Below are positions 33,787-43,200 of a stretch of 64,000 nt of DNA, piece by piece; within the stretch, counting starts at the first letter, position 1; every line of letters starts with the position of its first letter. Under the pieces are notes generated by a model. The model worked only from the letters and a program-made list of their open reading frames with translations, was not told the origin of the DNA and made no database searches. Both the position numbers and the translations under genes were made by a program. The stretch covers positions 94,541 to 158,540 of the forward strand of contig CAWGRQ010000029.1 of NCBI GenBank assembly GCA_963824985.1. The letters are read 5' to 3'. Source of the stretch: JAFNAG01 sp963824985 (lineage in GTDB: Bacteria; Acidobacteriota; UBA6911).

Positions 33787-34011
33787 ATGGAGATGTTTTT
33801 AATCAACGACCAGCGGTTGCCGCGCGACGAGCGCAAAATTGAGCAGCTCTGCCAGAGCTTCGACATGGATTGCACCGATCTCAATCATGAGGCCTGCTGG
33901 CGGGGCGAACGCGGATCTATGCCCTGCTGCAAACTGGAGGTCGAGTTCGAGCGCGTTCGCGGCATTTGCCCTTTCCTCTGGCTCAAGGAGGGCAGCCCGC
34001 AAGGACGGTGA
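33787..34011 (+). CDS. Small cysteine-rich hypothetical protein
   Basis: This frame of about 74 residues from ATG 33787 contains six cysteines (QLCQSFDMDCTD, EACWRGERGSMPCCKLE, GICPF). Third codon positions are about three-quarters G or C, like the well-supported genes here. However the ribosome site is poor (ATGGAGATG) and a competing frame on the other strand has a good one. I do not recognise a family. Confidence 0.35.
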   Translation: MEMFLINDQRLPRDERKIEQLCQSFDMDCTDLNHEACWRGERGSMPCCKLEVEFERVRGICPFLWLKEGSPQGR

Positions 34012-34110
34012 CAGACATGCCTGATACCCGCTCTGGATCTCGATATCAAGCCCCGGTCCCAGAAATCCACGGAATGCAGCAATCTCTTCCCTTGGTTTGA
34101 CTTTCGCCAT
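33799..34110 (-). CDS. Competing hypothetical ORF, opposite strand
   Basis: ATG 34110 is preceded by AGGAG at 6-base spacing and opens a 103-residue frame (MAKVKPREEIAAFRGFLGPG). It almost completely overlaps the plus-strand cysteine-rich frame, so at most one is likely to be a gene. Third-position GC (about 58%) is lower than in typical genes here. No family is recognised. Confidence 0.3.
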   Translation of the reverse strand: MAKVKPREEIAAFRGFLGPGLDIEIQSGYQACLSPSLRAALLEPEERANAANALELDLQFAAGHRSAFAPPAGLMIEIGAIHVEALAELLNFALVARQPLVVD

Positions 34111-34298
34111 TGGCGCTCCTATTGTTGCAGGATGTAGGATCATAGAATCCGCCTGGAGTGATTTAAGGCCGCTCCGATGCGGTTATCATTGGGCTATGTT
34201 CCGACATTCCATTGGCAGGCGCCGGGCTTCCCGACTTCGCCAATTACCGTAACGACCCAATCGCTCGGACAACCCGGGCGGCTAAGGAGAACTTTTCT

Positions 34299-34787
34299 AT
34301 GAAGCCAGTTGCTCATTGCTGTCTTGGTTTTTTGGCCATGCTGATGTTGACTGTGCCGGCTTTTGCGCAGAAATATGAAGGGGTGGCGGTCAAATCGGGA
34401 CATGCGACATTCAAGTACGCCGGCAAGGATCTTGCATTCGCCTATGTCGAAGGCGGATTTCAACAAATGCAGGGTTTCACGCTCGCGACCCTGGTTTTCA
34501 AGCCGGATCCGAAGAGCAAAGATAACACTCATTTGAATCTCACATTGATGTATCAGGCTCCGGGGAAGGTGGATCTGGATTCAGCCTTCAGCATGAGTGG
34601 TATCGGCATGTTTTCGGATGGAGATGTCGGCCGGTTCACCAAAGGCAAGAGCAAATGTACGATCACCCTCTCCAAGGCTACCGCGACTGAGGTGGAGGGG
34701 ACTGGGGATTGTCCGCTTCTGCATAACATTGCGGGTGAAGTCATGCCGCCGCTGGCCAACCTGAAATTCTCCGCGACTATCAAATAG
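34299..34787 (+). CDS. Small secreted protein of unknown function
   Basis: AAGGAG lies 9 bases before ATG 34299, giving 162 residues. A clear signal peptide (CLGFLAMLMLTVPAFAQ) is followed by a small beta-rich domain (GVAVKSGHATFKYAGKDLAFAYVEGGF, then LNLTLMYQAPGKVD and CTITLSKATATEVEGTGDCP). The two mature cysteines (KCTITL and GDCPLL) may form a disulfide. I do not recognise the family; its structure resembles other small periplasmic proteins of Acidobacteriota. Confidence 0.72.
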   Translation: MKPVAHCCLGFLAMLMLTVPAFAQKYEGVAVKSGHATFKYAGKDLAFAYVEGGFQQMQGFTLATLVFKPDPKSKDNTHLNLTLMYQAPGKVDLDSAFSMSGIGMFSDGDVGRFTKGKSKCTITLSKATATEVEGTGDCPLLHNIAGEVMPPLANLKFSATIK

Positions 34788-34939
34788 CCCGTTACGCTGG
34801 CGCGGGGAAATAGACGGAAAAGGTTCCTTGGAAGCAAAAAAGAAGGGGCAAAAGTGTCGCCAACCCATTTGGGGAGAGGTTGTGGTAACTCAATCCTTTT
34901 TGAAGTAAGTCACTTGGCGTGGTCCGACCCCAGACCGCC

Positions 34940-35052
34940 CAGATCACCCCAGAATCATTCTCGCCGAGCTCCTGCAATCGCCGATAGGCCGCATCATCCC
35001 AGGTTCCCTCCGGCGAGGGAGTGATGTTCAACAACAGATTTTCCCTCGGGCT
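34940..35052 (-). pseudogene. Fragment of a GH29 alpha-L-fucosidase-like gene
   Basis: The minus frame reads ENLLLNITPSPEGTWDDAAY followed by RRLQELGE, which matches the conserved segment of GH29 alpha-L-fucosidases just after the catalytic domain (typically NLLLNIGPSPEGT...RLxEIG). The match lasts about 35 codons and then degrades, with neither the N-terminal barrel nor a C-terminus. It sits in the 280-base gap between two small genes and looks like the remnant of a deleted gene. Confidence 0.55.
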
Positions 35053-35067
35053 GCAGCGGTTCAACGC

Positions 35068-35283
35068 TCAGGAGGATTTCCCTGTGCCTTTGCAGATCTG
35101 GCACGTTCCGCTGCCTGAACATTTACTACATGTTCTCGAGCTCCGCGTAGCGCCGTGGACTTGTCCCGAAATCACGGCGATGGGGTTGGGCAGATTCTGA
35201 ACGATATTCCCGTCGCCATTGCACCTCGAGCATTTTCCTGAACCTTGACAGGACAAGCAAGCTGTCTTCTCACCTTCTGCCAT
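35068..35283 (-). CDS. Small zinc-finger protein with DnaJ-type CxxCxGxG motifs
   Basis: AAGGAG lies 8 bases before the ATG, giving 71 residues. It has two halves, each with two CxxC pairs: CLSCQGSGKCSRCNGDG and CSKCSGSGTCQICKGTG. This is the cysteine-rich repeat of DnaJ, which normally binds two zinc ions, here without J domain or substrate-binding domains. Such stand-alone proteins may be zinc-binding chaperone adaptors or folding helpers; the role is not known. It is isolated, followed by the GH29 fragment. Confidence 0.75.
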   Translation of the reverse strand: MAEGEKTACLSCQGSGKCSRCNGDGNIVQNLPNPIAVISGQVHGATRSSRTCSKCSGSGTCQICKGTGKSS

Positions 35284-35495
35284 GCGAGATCTCCTTATTC
35301 CCTGCTTACAGGCTATCGAATCGGACGTATGCGCGCAAGAGCGAAATAAAGTACTTTCCTAGGTACCTGGTTATACTGTCCCTTCTTGTCAAAGCATGTC
35401 TCTATGAGCCATTAGCGGAGTCTCAGTGTCACAATGGAAACCCTCGATAGGAGATCCAAGGTCAGCCGCGTGCTTAACTGGCTTGTGACAGAGGG

Positions 35496-36944
35496 TCACT
35501 CTGGAGCGGGAATCCCGGCGGCGGCGCAGATTTGGCGGTAGGCGCGCCTGACGTGCTCCGGGCGGGTCTGCAGGTTTCCGATCGCAACGCGCAGGCAATA
35601 GCGGCCCTTCAACTTGGTGTGGGACAGATACACATCTCCGCTGGCGTTCACTCGCTCCAGCACGCCCGAATTCAGGCGCTCGAGATCGCCCTCGTCGTCA
35701 ACTCCCGGCGGATGAACCCGGAAGCAGATCACGGAGAAGGGGACCGGCGCCAGGCGCTCAAGCGTCGGATGCGCGTCAACCAATGACGCAAACATCCGGG
35801 CCAAGTACGTGTGTTCCCGAATCCGCGCCGCAAGGCCTTCGGTCCCGAAATGGCGGAAGACAAACCACAGCTTTAGAGCCCGGAAACGCCGTCCCAGCTG
35901 GAAAGAATAGTTCATGAGGTCGACGACGTCCTGAGCGTCGGTGCGCAGATATTCGGCCACCAGGGAAAACGCCGACCGGAAAACCTCCGGTCTGGAGGTG
36001 AAGAGCGCGGAACAGTCTATCGGAGTAAACATCCATTTGTGCGGGTTGACCACGAGAGAATCGGCTTCTTCACAGCCCGCCAGAGCCCAGCGGAATTCCG
36101 GAGCCAGCGCCGCGCTCCCCGCGTAGGCGGCATCGACATGCAGCCAGAGGCGATGGCGGCGGCAGATGGCGGCGATGTCCCGCACCGGGTCAACGGCGGT
36201 TGCCGACGTGGTGCCCACGGTGGCCACCACTGCGAACGGGTAGCGCTCCGCGGCGCGATCCTCCAGAATGGCCCGCTCGAGAGCATCCGGGCGCATGCGG
36301 AACTCGGCATCGGCCGCGATCCTTCGGATCCCCTTCATCCCGACTCCCAGTACCAGTCCGGCCTTGTCGACGGAAGAGTGCGCCTCTTCCGAGCAATACA
36401 GCACAAGTGGAGGTTTGCCGGAGAGACCTTCTTCACGCACCCGAAGTCCCGCGGCTTCACGGGCGGCCGCCAAGGCTACAAGCGTGGAAGTGGACGCGGT
36501 GTCGGTAATCATTCCGAACCACGCCGCGGGGAGGCCGAGGGCGGAAAGGTACCAGTGCAATACCACGCGCTCCAGCTCGGTCAACGCCGGGCAGGTCTTC
36601 CAGAGCATGCCATTGGTGTTGAGGGCGCTGCTCACCAGCTCCCCGAGGATCCCGGGGCCGGAGCCGGTGATGCCGAAATAAGCCATGAAACCGGGGTGAT
36701 TCCAGTGGGTGACCCCCGGTAGAATAATCTCTTCGAGATCCTTAAGCCACAGCTCCACCGGTTCGCTGCGGGCCGGCGCCCGGGGCGGCAACGCCTTTTC
36801 AACGTCTCCTGGTGCGATCCGCGACAGGACCGGGAGGTCCGCGACGCGGGCTCGGTAGGAGGCCACCCAATCTGCCACCAGTTCAAGGGCCCGGTGAAAC
36901 TCACGTTGCGTCATGTCTGCCTGAGATCCCGATTCCGTATCCAT
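35496..36944 (-). CDS. PLP-dependent aromatic-L-amino-acid decarboxylase family protein
   Basis: ATG 36944 has GGAG 6 bases upstream, giving 482 residues (a TTG at 36962 extends the frame). Group II decarboxylase motifs are complete: THWNHPGFMAYF, TDTASTSTLVALAAAR, YCSEEAHSSVDKAG, GTTSATAVDPV, WLHVDAAYAGSA and the PLP lysine in VVNPHKWMFTPIDCS. Family members decarboxylate tryptophan, tyrosine, phenylalanine or dopa; the DTAST segment and length fit aromatic substrates, but specificity is not fixed by sequence. It follows a UbiD-family decarboxylase gene by 27 bases on the same strand, so the two are probably co-expressed. Confidence 0.92.
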   Translation of the reverse strand: MDTESGSQADMTQREFHRALELVADWVASYRARVADLPVLSRIAPGDVEKALPPRAPARSEPVELWLKDLEEIILPGVTHWNHPGFMAYFGITGSGPGILGELVSSALNTNGMLWKTCPALTELERVVLHWYLSALGLPAAWFGMITDTASTSTLVALAAAREAAGLRVREEGLSGKPPLVLYCSEEAHSSVDKAGLVLGVGMKGIRRIAADAEFRMRPDALERAILEDRAAERYPFAVVATVGTTSATAVDPVRDIAAICRRHRLWLHVDAAYAGSAALAPEFRWALAGCEEADSLVVNPHKWMFTPIDCSALFTSRPEVFRSAFSLVAEYLRTDAQDVVDLMNYSFQLGRRFRALKLWFVFRHFGTEGLAARIREHTYLARMFASLVDAHPTLERLAPVPFSVICFRVHPPGVDDEGDLERLNSGVLERVNASGDVYLSHTKLKGRYCLRVAIGNLQTRPEHVRRAYRQICAAAGIPAPE

Positions 36945-36971
36945 GGCATTCTCCGTCTGCAATGAAAAGCG

Positions 36972-38747
36972 TTATCCGTTCCGTGTCGCGGGGAAGATTC
37001 TAGGCCACAGCGCATCAACCCGCTTCACGGTTTCGGGATCAGGCTCCACTACCGGGGGAAACCAGGGCTTGCATCGGCAATCAAGGAGGAGCGGTGCCGA
37101 TAATCTGACATGATAGCGATGCAGTTGCGCGTCACGCCCATAAATGTCCGCGGCGGGCTCAAATCGGGTGAACACCGTCCAAAGAAAGGAACTGTCGTCG
37201 CGCGCGCATTCGGCGGCATTGTCTGTCAGGATGACGAGGCGGAACGGCTGCACGGCCGGCTCCCGCAGCAATAGCTCCGCGGCGGCGTCCTGTTCCCGCC
37301 AGGGCGGCCCTGACACCACGAGCACTCCGGGGGCAAAGACCTTCTGATCCCGGAAGACAGGATTCTGCAGGTTCCGGCTTGGGGCGTCGGCCAGCGGGAA
37401 GCGCTTGTCCCCGAGACCCATGAGGATGGCCTTGCTCCCCTCATTCAGCGATCTGGTCGAATAGTCAAGCGTATCCTGGGAGACATGCGAAAAGACGTAG
37501 AGATCGCTGGAGAAGTCTGCTCTTTCCAGGATGTGGAGAAGCAGCGGGCGGAGTTCCTTCAGCGATATCCGCGCATCGGTCACCAGCAGAAATTTGGTCA
37601 GCGAGAGCTGGCCTTCGGCGAGCACCCGCAGGGCGGCCATGAACGCCTCCTTGTGGTACCGTTCCCTGACAATGGCCGCGGCCAGGGGATGCATGCCGGC
37701 CTCATCAAAAGCCCGGACGGCGATCACACCGTTCATGATCAGCGGAAACAGTGGGGCAAACAAATCCTGAAGGTACTCACCGATGTAATGATCCTCCTGC
37801 GGAGGCCGGCCGACCACCGTGGCCGGAATAATGGCGTCCTTGCGGTGGAACATACTCTCGACTTCAAATATGGGAAAATCATGCGCGAGCGAGTAGTACC
37901 CGTAATGGTCGCCGAATGGCCCTTCGCACCGGCGAACGCGCGGGGGTACCTTTCCCACGAGCAGGAAATCGGCTTCCGCGACGATGGGGAGCGGGCTGAC
38001 GTGGGGATTGGAAATCAGCTCCAGACGGCGCCCCTGCAGAAGAGAAGCGAGCACGAACTCGGATACCTGTTCCGGAAGTGGTGCGATGGCCGAGAGCATG
38101 AGTGACGGAGGCCCACCCAGAAACAGGTTGACCGGGAGCGGCATTCCCCTCAGTTCGGCTTCGTGATAGTGGAAGCCGCCGCCGCGATGGATCTGAAAGT
38201 GCATGCCCGCGGTCCGGTCGTCGTAGATCTGATTTCGATACATGCCGAGGTTGCCGGCGCCGGTGTCGGGATCCTCGGTGTAAACCATCGGCAGGGTAAG
38301 GAAGGGGCCGCCATCTTTGGGCCAGCTTTGAATCTGCGGCAGTTCTCTCAGGCATACCGGGGCGATGCGTCGCTCCAGCACCGGGCCCGCCGATCGCTTC
38401 CGTGTGCCCAGCGTCAGACCGGTTTTCAGCAGATCCCGGAAGTGCCACAGGGTCGAGGCGCGCGGCTGCAGCATCTTTTGAGCGGCTTCCGCGACCCGGC
38501 GGAAGAATCGCGCCGGGTCCTCGCCGAATGCGAGCTCGATGCGTTTGTAAGTCCCGAACAGGTTGGTGGCGACCGGGAAGCGGGAGTGCTTTACCCGGCT
38601 GAACAGCAGCGCCGGCCCCTGTCGGGCCACCGTGCGCCGCTGGATCTCCGCCAACTCCAGACAGGGATCGATGGGTTCCTCGATCAGGTGAAGTTCACCT
38701 TCACGCCGCAGGGTCGCGAGAAAGCTTTTCAGGGTGGCATGTCTCAT
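36972..38747 (-). CDS. UbiD family prenyl-FMN-dependent decarboxylase
   Basis: ATG 38747 (MRHATLKSFLATLRREGEL) gives 591 residues; upstream codons to 38789 are unlikely. The N-terminal region includes GTYKRIELAFGEDP and LPMVYTEDPDTGAGNLGMYR (prenyl-FMN and metal binding), and the catalytic acid loop is RCEGPFGDHYGYYS. UbiD enzymes decarboxylate aromatic or alpha,beta-unsaturated acids reversibly and need the prenyltransferase UbiX, which is not in the window. Possible roles are the decarboxylation step of futalosine-route menaquinone synthesis (mqnA is 21 kb away) or aromatic-acid metabolism linked with the adjacent PLP decarboxylase. Confidence 0.9.
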   Translation of the reverse strand: MRHATLKSFLATLRREGELHLIEEPIDPCLELAEIQRRTVARQGPALLFSRVKHSRFPVATNLFGTYKRIELAFGEDPARFFRRVAEAAQKMLQPRASTLWHFRDLLKTGLTLGTRKRSAGPVLERRIAPVCLRELPQIQSWPKDGGPFLTLPMVYTEDPDTGAGNLGMYRNQIYDDRTAGMHFQIHRGGGFHYHEAELRGMPLPVNLFLGGPPSLMLSAIAPLPEQVSEFVLASLLQGRRLELISNPHVSPLPIVAEADFLLVGKVPPRVRRCEGPFGDHYGYYSLAHDFPIFEVESMFHRKDAIIPATVVGRPPQEDHYIGEYLQDLFAPLFPLIMNGVIAVRAFDEAGMHPLAAAIVRERYHKEAFMAALRVLAEGQLSLTKFLLVTDARISLKELRPLLLHILERADFSSDLYVFSHVSQDTLDYSTRSLNEGSKAILMGLGDKRFPLADAPSRNLQNPVFRDQKVFAPGVLVVSGPPWREQDAAAELLLREPAVQPFRLVILTDNAAECARDDSSFLWTVFTRFEPAADIYGRDAQLHRYHVRLSAPLLLDCRCKPWFPPVVEPDPETVKRVDALWPRIFPATRNG

Positions 38748-38958
38748 TGCGTCTGTTCCCGCTCGAATACGGGGACAGGATACACGCAACCGGGGAGCGC
38801 CGCCAAGTCTTTAGCCTGCGTTTCTCAACAGCTTCTACCGCGGTGGCGGATCGGGGCATGTCTACTTTGCCCGTCTGCGCCGCCTCACTCCGAAACCTGG
38901 TGAGGTGCGCGGACAAGCTGCAATACCGTTCACTAAAGGCAAACGCGCTGAGTGCCAG

Positions 38959-39125
38959 CACAAAAAGCTTGCCACCGAGTGCACGGATTACACAAATTGC
39001 CCAGGAGCAGGCGGATCCAAAGAAATAAGTCCCTGTGAAATCCGTGGCCTGATTTATAAATCGCGCTCAAGTGAACAGCATTGGTGTTACCCGCACCATC
39101 GCTGCGACACTGGGAGACGCTTCAG
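38959..39125. repeat. Dispersed repeat, family 3, copy G
   Basis: Homologous to 29545-29714 over its full length. The remaining part of the 424-base gap 38748-39171 (mainly 38748-38958) has no recognisable gene; short frames there have no ribosome sites. Confidence 0.75.
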
Positions 39126-39171
39126 TCCAGCCCCTCGAGTTTCGCGGTGAGCGCGTCAACCTGGGCCCCGA

Positions 39172-39375
39172 TCAGCCGCGGGCCGGTTTTTTTGCCACGC
39201 CGAGTTTGTTCAGAATATCCTCCATCAGGCACCAGCGGGTGAGTGACGACTGGAACAGGTTGGCGCCCACAAACGCGGTGAACCAGAGCCAGTTCACATT
39301 GATCCAGTGAGCCAGCGCCAGGCTTCCCAGTATGAATAGTCCGGCGATCATGCGAATCCATCGTTCCATGCTCAT
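39172..39375 (-). CDS. DUF2892 (YgaP-like) inner membrane protein
   Basis: ATG 39375 with AAGGA 8 bases upstream gives 67 residues (MSMERWIRMIAGLFILGSLA). Two hydrophobic helices (MIAGLFILGSLALAHW and WLWFTAFVGANLFQSSLT) with the conserved NxNWLWFTAFVGANLxQS pattern and a C-terminal CLMEDILNKLG are the DUF2892 signature, as in the membrane half of the rhodanese YgaP. No rhodanese domain is present. It follows the universal stress protein by 51 bases and closes the efflux operon. Possible roles include thiol or sulfide handling, which is inference. Confidence 0.82.
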   Translation of the reverse strand: MSMERWIRMIAGLFILGSLALAHWINVNWLWFTAFVGANLFQSSLTRWCLMEDILNKLGVAKKPARG

Positions 39376-39426
39376 AGTCTGTTTCCTTTCCACTTGCCAT
39401 TCATAATACGCCCTCTCGGGTAAAGG

Positions 39427-40254
39427 CTAAAGCCGGGGCACGACCAGAATCGGCAGCGGCGTGCTGTGCATGACCCTCTGGGTGGTGGTGCTGAAAAATT
39501 CGCCGAAGAGCGATGGCTTGCGATCGGCGCCCATCACGATCAGATCCGGCTGCAGGGTCTGGATGGACTCCAGAATCGTCCTGGCTGCGTCCCCTTGCAG
39601 GATTTTCTCCTCCACCGTGCAGCTGCGTCGAAGGTCTTCCCCTACCAGCGGGCATTCCATGGGAGGCTCGCCGGCTTCGGCGGCGTGCAATACCGTCAGC
39701 ATGGCGCCGGTAACCCGGGCAATCTGCGCCGCGTAGGCGAGCGCGGCCCGGCCAGCGTCGCTTATGATCACCGGGCAGAGCAGATGCCGTAAGGGCGCCG
39801 GTTTCCAGGAGGCGTGCACGGCCAGCACCGGCTGGGCGCCGGCGCGCAACACCCTCTCCGCCACCGAACCCAGCCAGATCCGTTCGGCCCCTTTGCGGCC
39901 GTGCGTTCCCATCAGAATCAGATCGACATCAAGCTCCCGGGCGGTTTCCAGGATGGCGTCAACCGGAGGCTTCTCCTGGATGATTACCTGCACTCCGGCT
40001 CCCAAAGAGGACTCCGCCTGCTTCTTCAGATACTCGGCGGCCAGGCGGCGCGAACGTTCCAGTTCCCGCTTCAGAAGGTCCAGCTGTCCGCGGGAAAAAT
40101 AGGGGGGCATTTCAAAATACTGGGCGTGGAGCAAATGGACGGTCGCCCCGTAAAGATCCTTGAGCTGCCGGGCGAAGTCCATGGCGGCGGCGGACGCCTC
40201 GCTCATGTCGGTCGGCAGCAGGATCGAACGCGGTGGAAATGTGTGTGTTTTCAT
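39427..40254 (-). CDS. Universal stress protein, tandem UspA domains
   Basis: This 275-residue protein contains two UspA folds. The first (residues 8-150) begins RSILLPTDMSEASAAAMDFA and keeps the ATP-binding loop GTHGRKGAERIWLGSVAERV. The second (about 155-275) begins HLLCPVIISDAGRAALAYAA and its loop is modified (GADRKPSLFGEFFSTTTQRV). Tandem USPs bind ATP and modulate stress responses in the cytosol. It lies 12 bases downstream of the RND pump gene, so it is probably produced whenever the pump is induced. Confidence 0.9.
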   Translation of the reverse strand: MKTHTFPPRSILLPTDMSEASAAAMDFARQLKDLYGATVHLLHAQYFEMPPYFSRGQLDLLKRELERSRRLAAEYLKKQAESSLGAGVQVIIQEKPPVDAILETARELDVDLILMGTHGRKGAERIWLGSVAERVLRAGAQPVLAVHASWKPAPLRHLLCPVIISDAGRAALAYAAQIARVTGAMLTVLHAAEAGEPPMECPLVGEDLRRSCTVEEKILQGDAARTILESIQTLQPDLIVMGADRKPSLFGEFFSTTTQRVMHSTPLPILVVPRL

Positions 40255-40266
40255 GGCGGCTTCCTT

Positions 40267-43200
40267 TCATTGTGCGGGTTGAATTGCCGGCGGCCGTGAC
40301 TTCCGCAGCTCCCGGCGGCGCATCATGTAGAACAGCACGGGAACCGTCATGCGGCTCAACAGCAGGGAAGCCACTTCACCGGCCATCAACGAGATCGCCA
40401 GACCCTGAAAAATGGGGTCGAACAGGATGACGGCCGATCCAACCACGACCGCTGCCGCGGTCAGCATCATCGGGCGGAAGCGGACGGCGCCGGCATCGAC
40501 GACGGCCTGTGCCAGAGGTTCACCCAGGCTGAGACGCAACTCGATGAAGTCGACCAGAATGATCGAATTGCGCACGACGATTCCGGCGCCGGCGATGAAT
40601 CCGATCATAGAAGTGGCGGTGAAAAAGGCTCCCATGGCCCAGTGTCCCGGTAGGATGCCCACCAGGGAAAAGGGAATCGCCGCCATGATCACCAGGGGGG
40701 TCTTGAAGCTCTGGAACCAGGCGACGACCAGGATGTAGATGAGCACCAGGACGGCGGCGAAGGCGAGCCCGAGGTCGCGGAAGACCTCGTAGGTGATGTG
40801 CCACTCCCCGTCCCATTTCATCGCGAGACGATCGCTGCTTTCGGGCTGATGGGACGTGTAGATATCGAGGCGGTAGCCCTCCGGGAGCTCCAGGTTTTCA
40901 ATCCGGCGGTTCAGCTGCAGGATCGGGTATACAGGGCTTTCCTCCTGGCCGGCAACATCGCCGGTAACGTACACGACGGGCATCAGGTTTTTGTGATAAA
41001 TGCTCTTTTCGCGCACCCCCGTTTGCCAGGTTCCCAGTTCGGAAAGCGGCACCATCCGTCCCGTGGCGGAAGCAATGCGCAACTGGTTGAGATCCGCGAC
41101 GCTGGAGCGTGACTGCAGAGGGAAACGCAGGAACAGGGGCACATCCTCCGCCTCCCGCGGGAGGTGAGCCAGGCCGGTGTTCGCGCCGGTGAGGGCCAGT
41201 TCCACGGCCTGCTGCAGATCCGCCGGCGATACGGCTGCCATGGATGATTTGAGTCGGTCGATCGTGAACCGCATCTCCGGCTGCTCGTCCTCGACATACC
41301 AGTCGACATCAACGACTCCGGGCGCCTGCTGAAGCATCTCGCGGATCTGCCCCGCGACTTCGATCTGGCGCGTGTAATCCGGACCGTAGATCTCGGCGAC
41401 CAGAGTCTGCAATACGGGCGGGCCGGGCGGCACCTCGGCTACCTTGATGCGGGCTCCGCTCTTTTGGGCGATCGGCAGCAGGAGGTCGCGCGCCCGGCGC
41501 GCGATGGCATGGCTCTGATCCGATCGATCCCCTTTGGGCGTCAGGTTCACCTGGATATCGGCCACGTTTTCGCCGCGACGAAGGTAGTAGTGGCGCACCA
41601 GACCGTTGAAATTGAACGGGGAGGCCGTGCCCACGTAGGTTTCCAGATCGGTAATTTCCGGGACCTGGTTGAGCGCCACGGCCAGTTCCCGGGTCACCGC
41701 CGCGGTGCGCTCCAGGCTCGTCCCCTCGGGCATGTCGACGATGACCTGGAACTCACTTTTGTTATCGAACGGGAGCATCTTGACGATCACGCCGTGGAAA
41801 TAGACCATGCTCATCGACGCCAGCAGCAGGAACAGCACCAATCCGAGAAATGCAAACTGATTTCTCGAGCGGGCCAGCAGAAAGGACATGAACTTGCGAT
41901 ACATCCGCGTGCTGCGGTCCTCCGCTTCGCCCGATCCGTGATGGCCTCCGGAGGTTTTCAGCAACCGGATCGCAGCCCAGGGCGTGATGACGAAGGCTAC
42001 CAGCAGGGAGAAGATCATCGCTGCGGAGGCTCCGACCGGAATAGGGCGCATGTAGGGCCCCATCAGCCCGCGCACCATAGCCATGGGCAGGATCGCGGCA
42101 ATGACCGTGAAGGTGGCCAGGATCGTGGGATTGCCCACCTCGTCAACGGCCTCAATGGCAACATCGGAGAAACGGCGATTCCGATTTTGAGGCAGGCGTT
42201 GGTGGCGGACGATGTTTTCGATTACGACGATCGCATCGTCGACCAGAATGCCGATGGAGAAGATCAGGGCGAACAGAGTGATCCGGTTCAGGGTATAGCC
42301 GTAGAGCAGGAAGACCACCAGAGTGAGGGCCAGGGTTACGGGAATGGCAATTGCAACGACGCCGGCCTCCCGAAATCCGAGGATCAGCCAGATGAGGATG
42401 GTCACCGACAGGATGGCGATCATCATGTGCAGAAGCAGCTCGTTGGATTTCTCGGCCGCGGTCTCACCGTAGTTCCGGGTTACGGTCATTTGCACGGAGG
42501 AAGGGAGGTGCTGCGCGCGAAACACTTCCGCCCTCCGAATTGCTTCTTCCGCCAGCACGACGGCGTTCTTCCCCTTACGCTTGGCCAGCGAGATCGTAAC
42601 CGCCGGCATGAGATCCCCGGCGCCGTATCCGGGCGTCGCGGAGGCCTGAGGTTCGCCTCCAGTTCCGGGACCGTGCTCGGCCGAGGCAGGAGGGACAACG
42701 TCGGCTGCGGGACCGGGTGACAAAAACACATAGTCCTTGGGCTCTTCCGGGCCGTCAATGATGCGTGCGACGTCGCGCAGATACACGGGGCGGTTAGTGT
42801 GGACTCCGACCACCAGGTTCGCCAGGTCATCGGTGGTCCGGAGAAAGCTGTCGAGATGCACGGCGATCGATTGATTCCGGTCTGTGAGGCTTCCGGCATC
42901 CGCGGAGCTGTTTCCCACGATCAGGGCGCCGCGGATCTGGGGCCCGCTGACCCCATATGCAGCCAGCTGATCCGGATCAAGCTCGACGCGCAGCTGCCGT
43001 CGCTGGCCGCCGATGAGCTCCGTAGACGAGATATCCGGAATCTGCTGCAAGTCGTTGCGCAGTTCGGCGGCGACGCGCCGGAGCTGGAACCCGTCCAACC
43101 GGCCGCTCCAGAGGGTGAGCGCCAGAAAAGGGACGTCGTCGATCGACCGGGGCTTGATGAGGGGTTGAGACGCCCCGGGAGGGATAAGATCCAGGTTGGC

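Noticed and set aside
41464..42720. Plus-strand ORF of about 418 codons within the RND pump gene
   Set aside because: Low-complexity His/Gln/Gly-rich antisense translation of a clear transporter gene.
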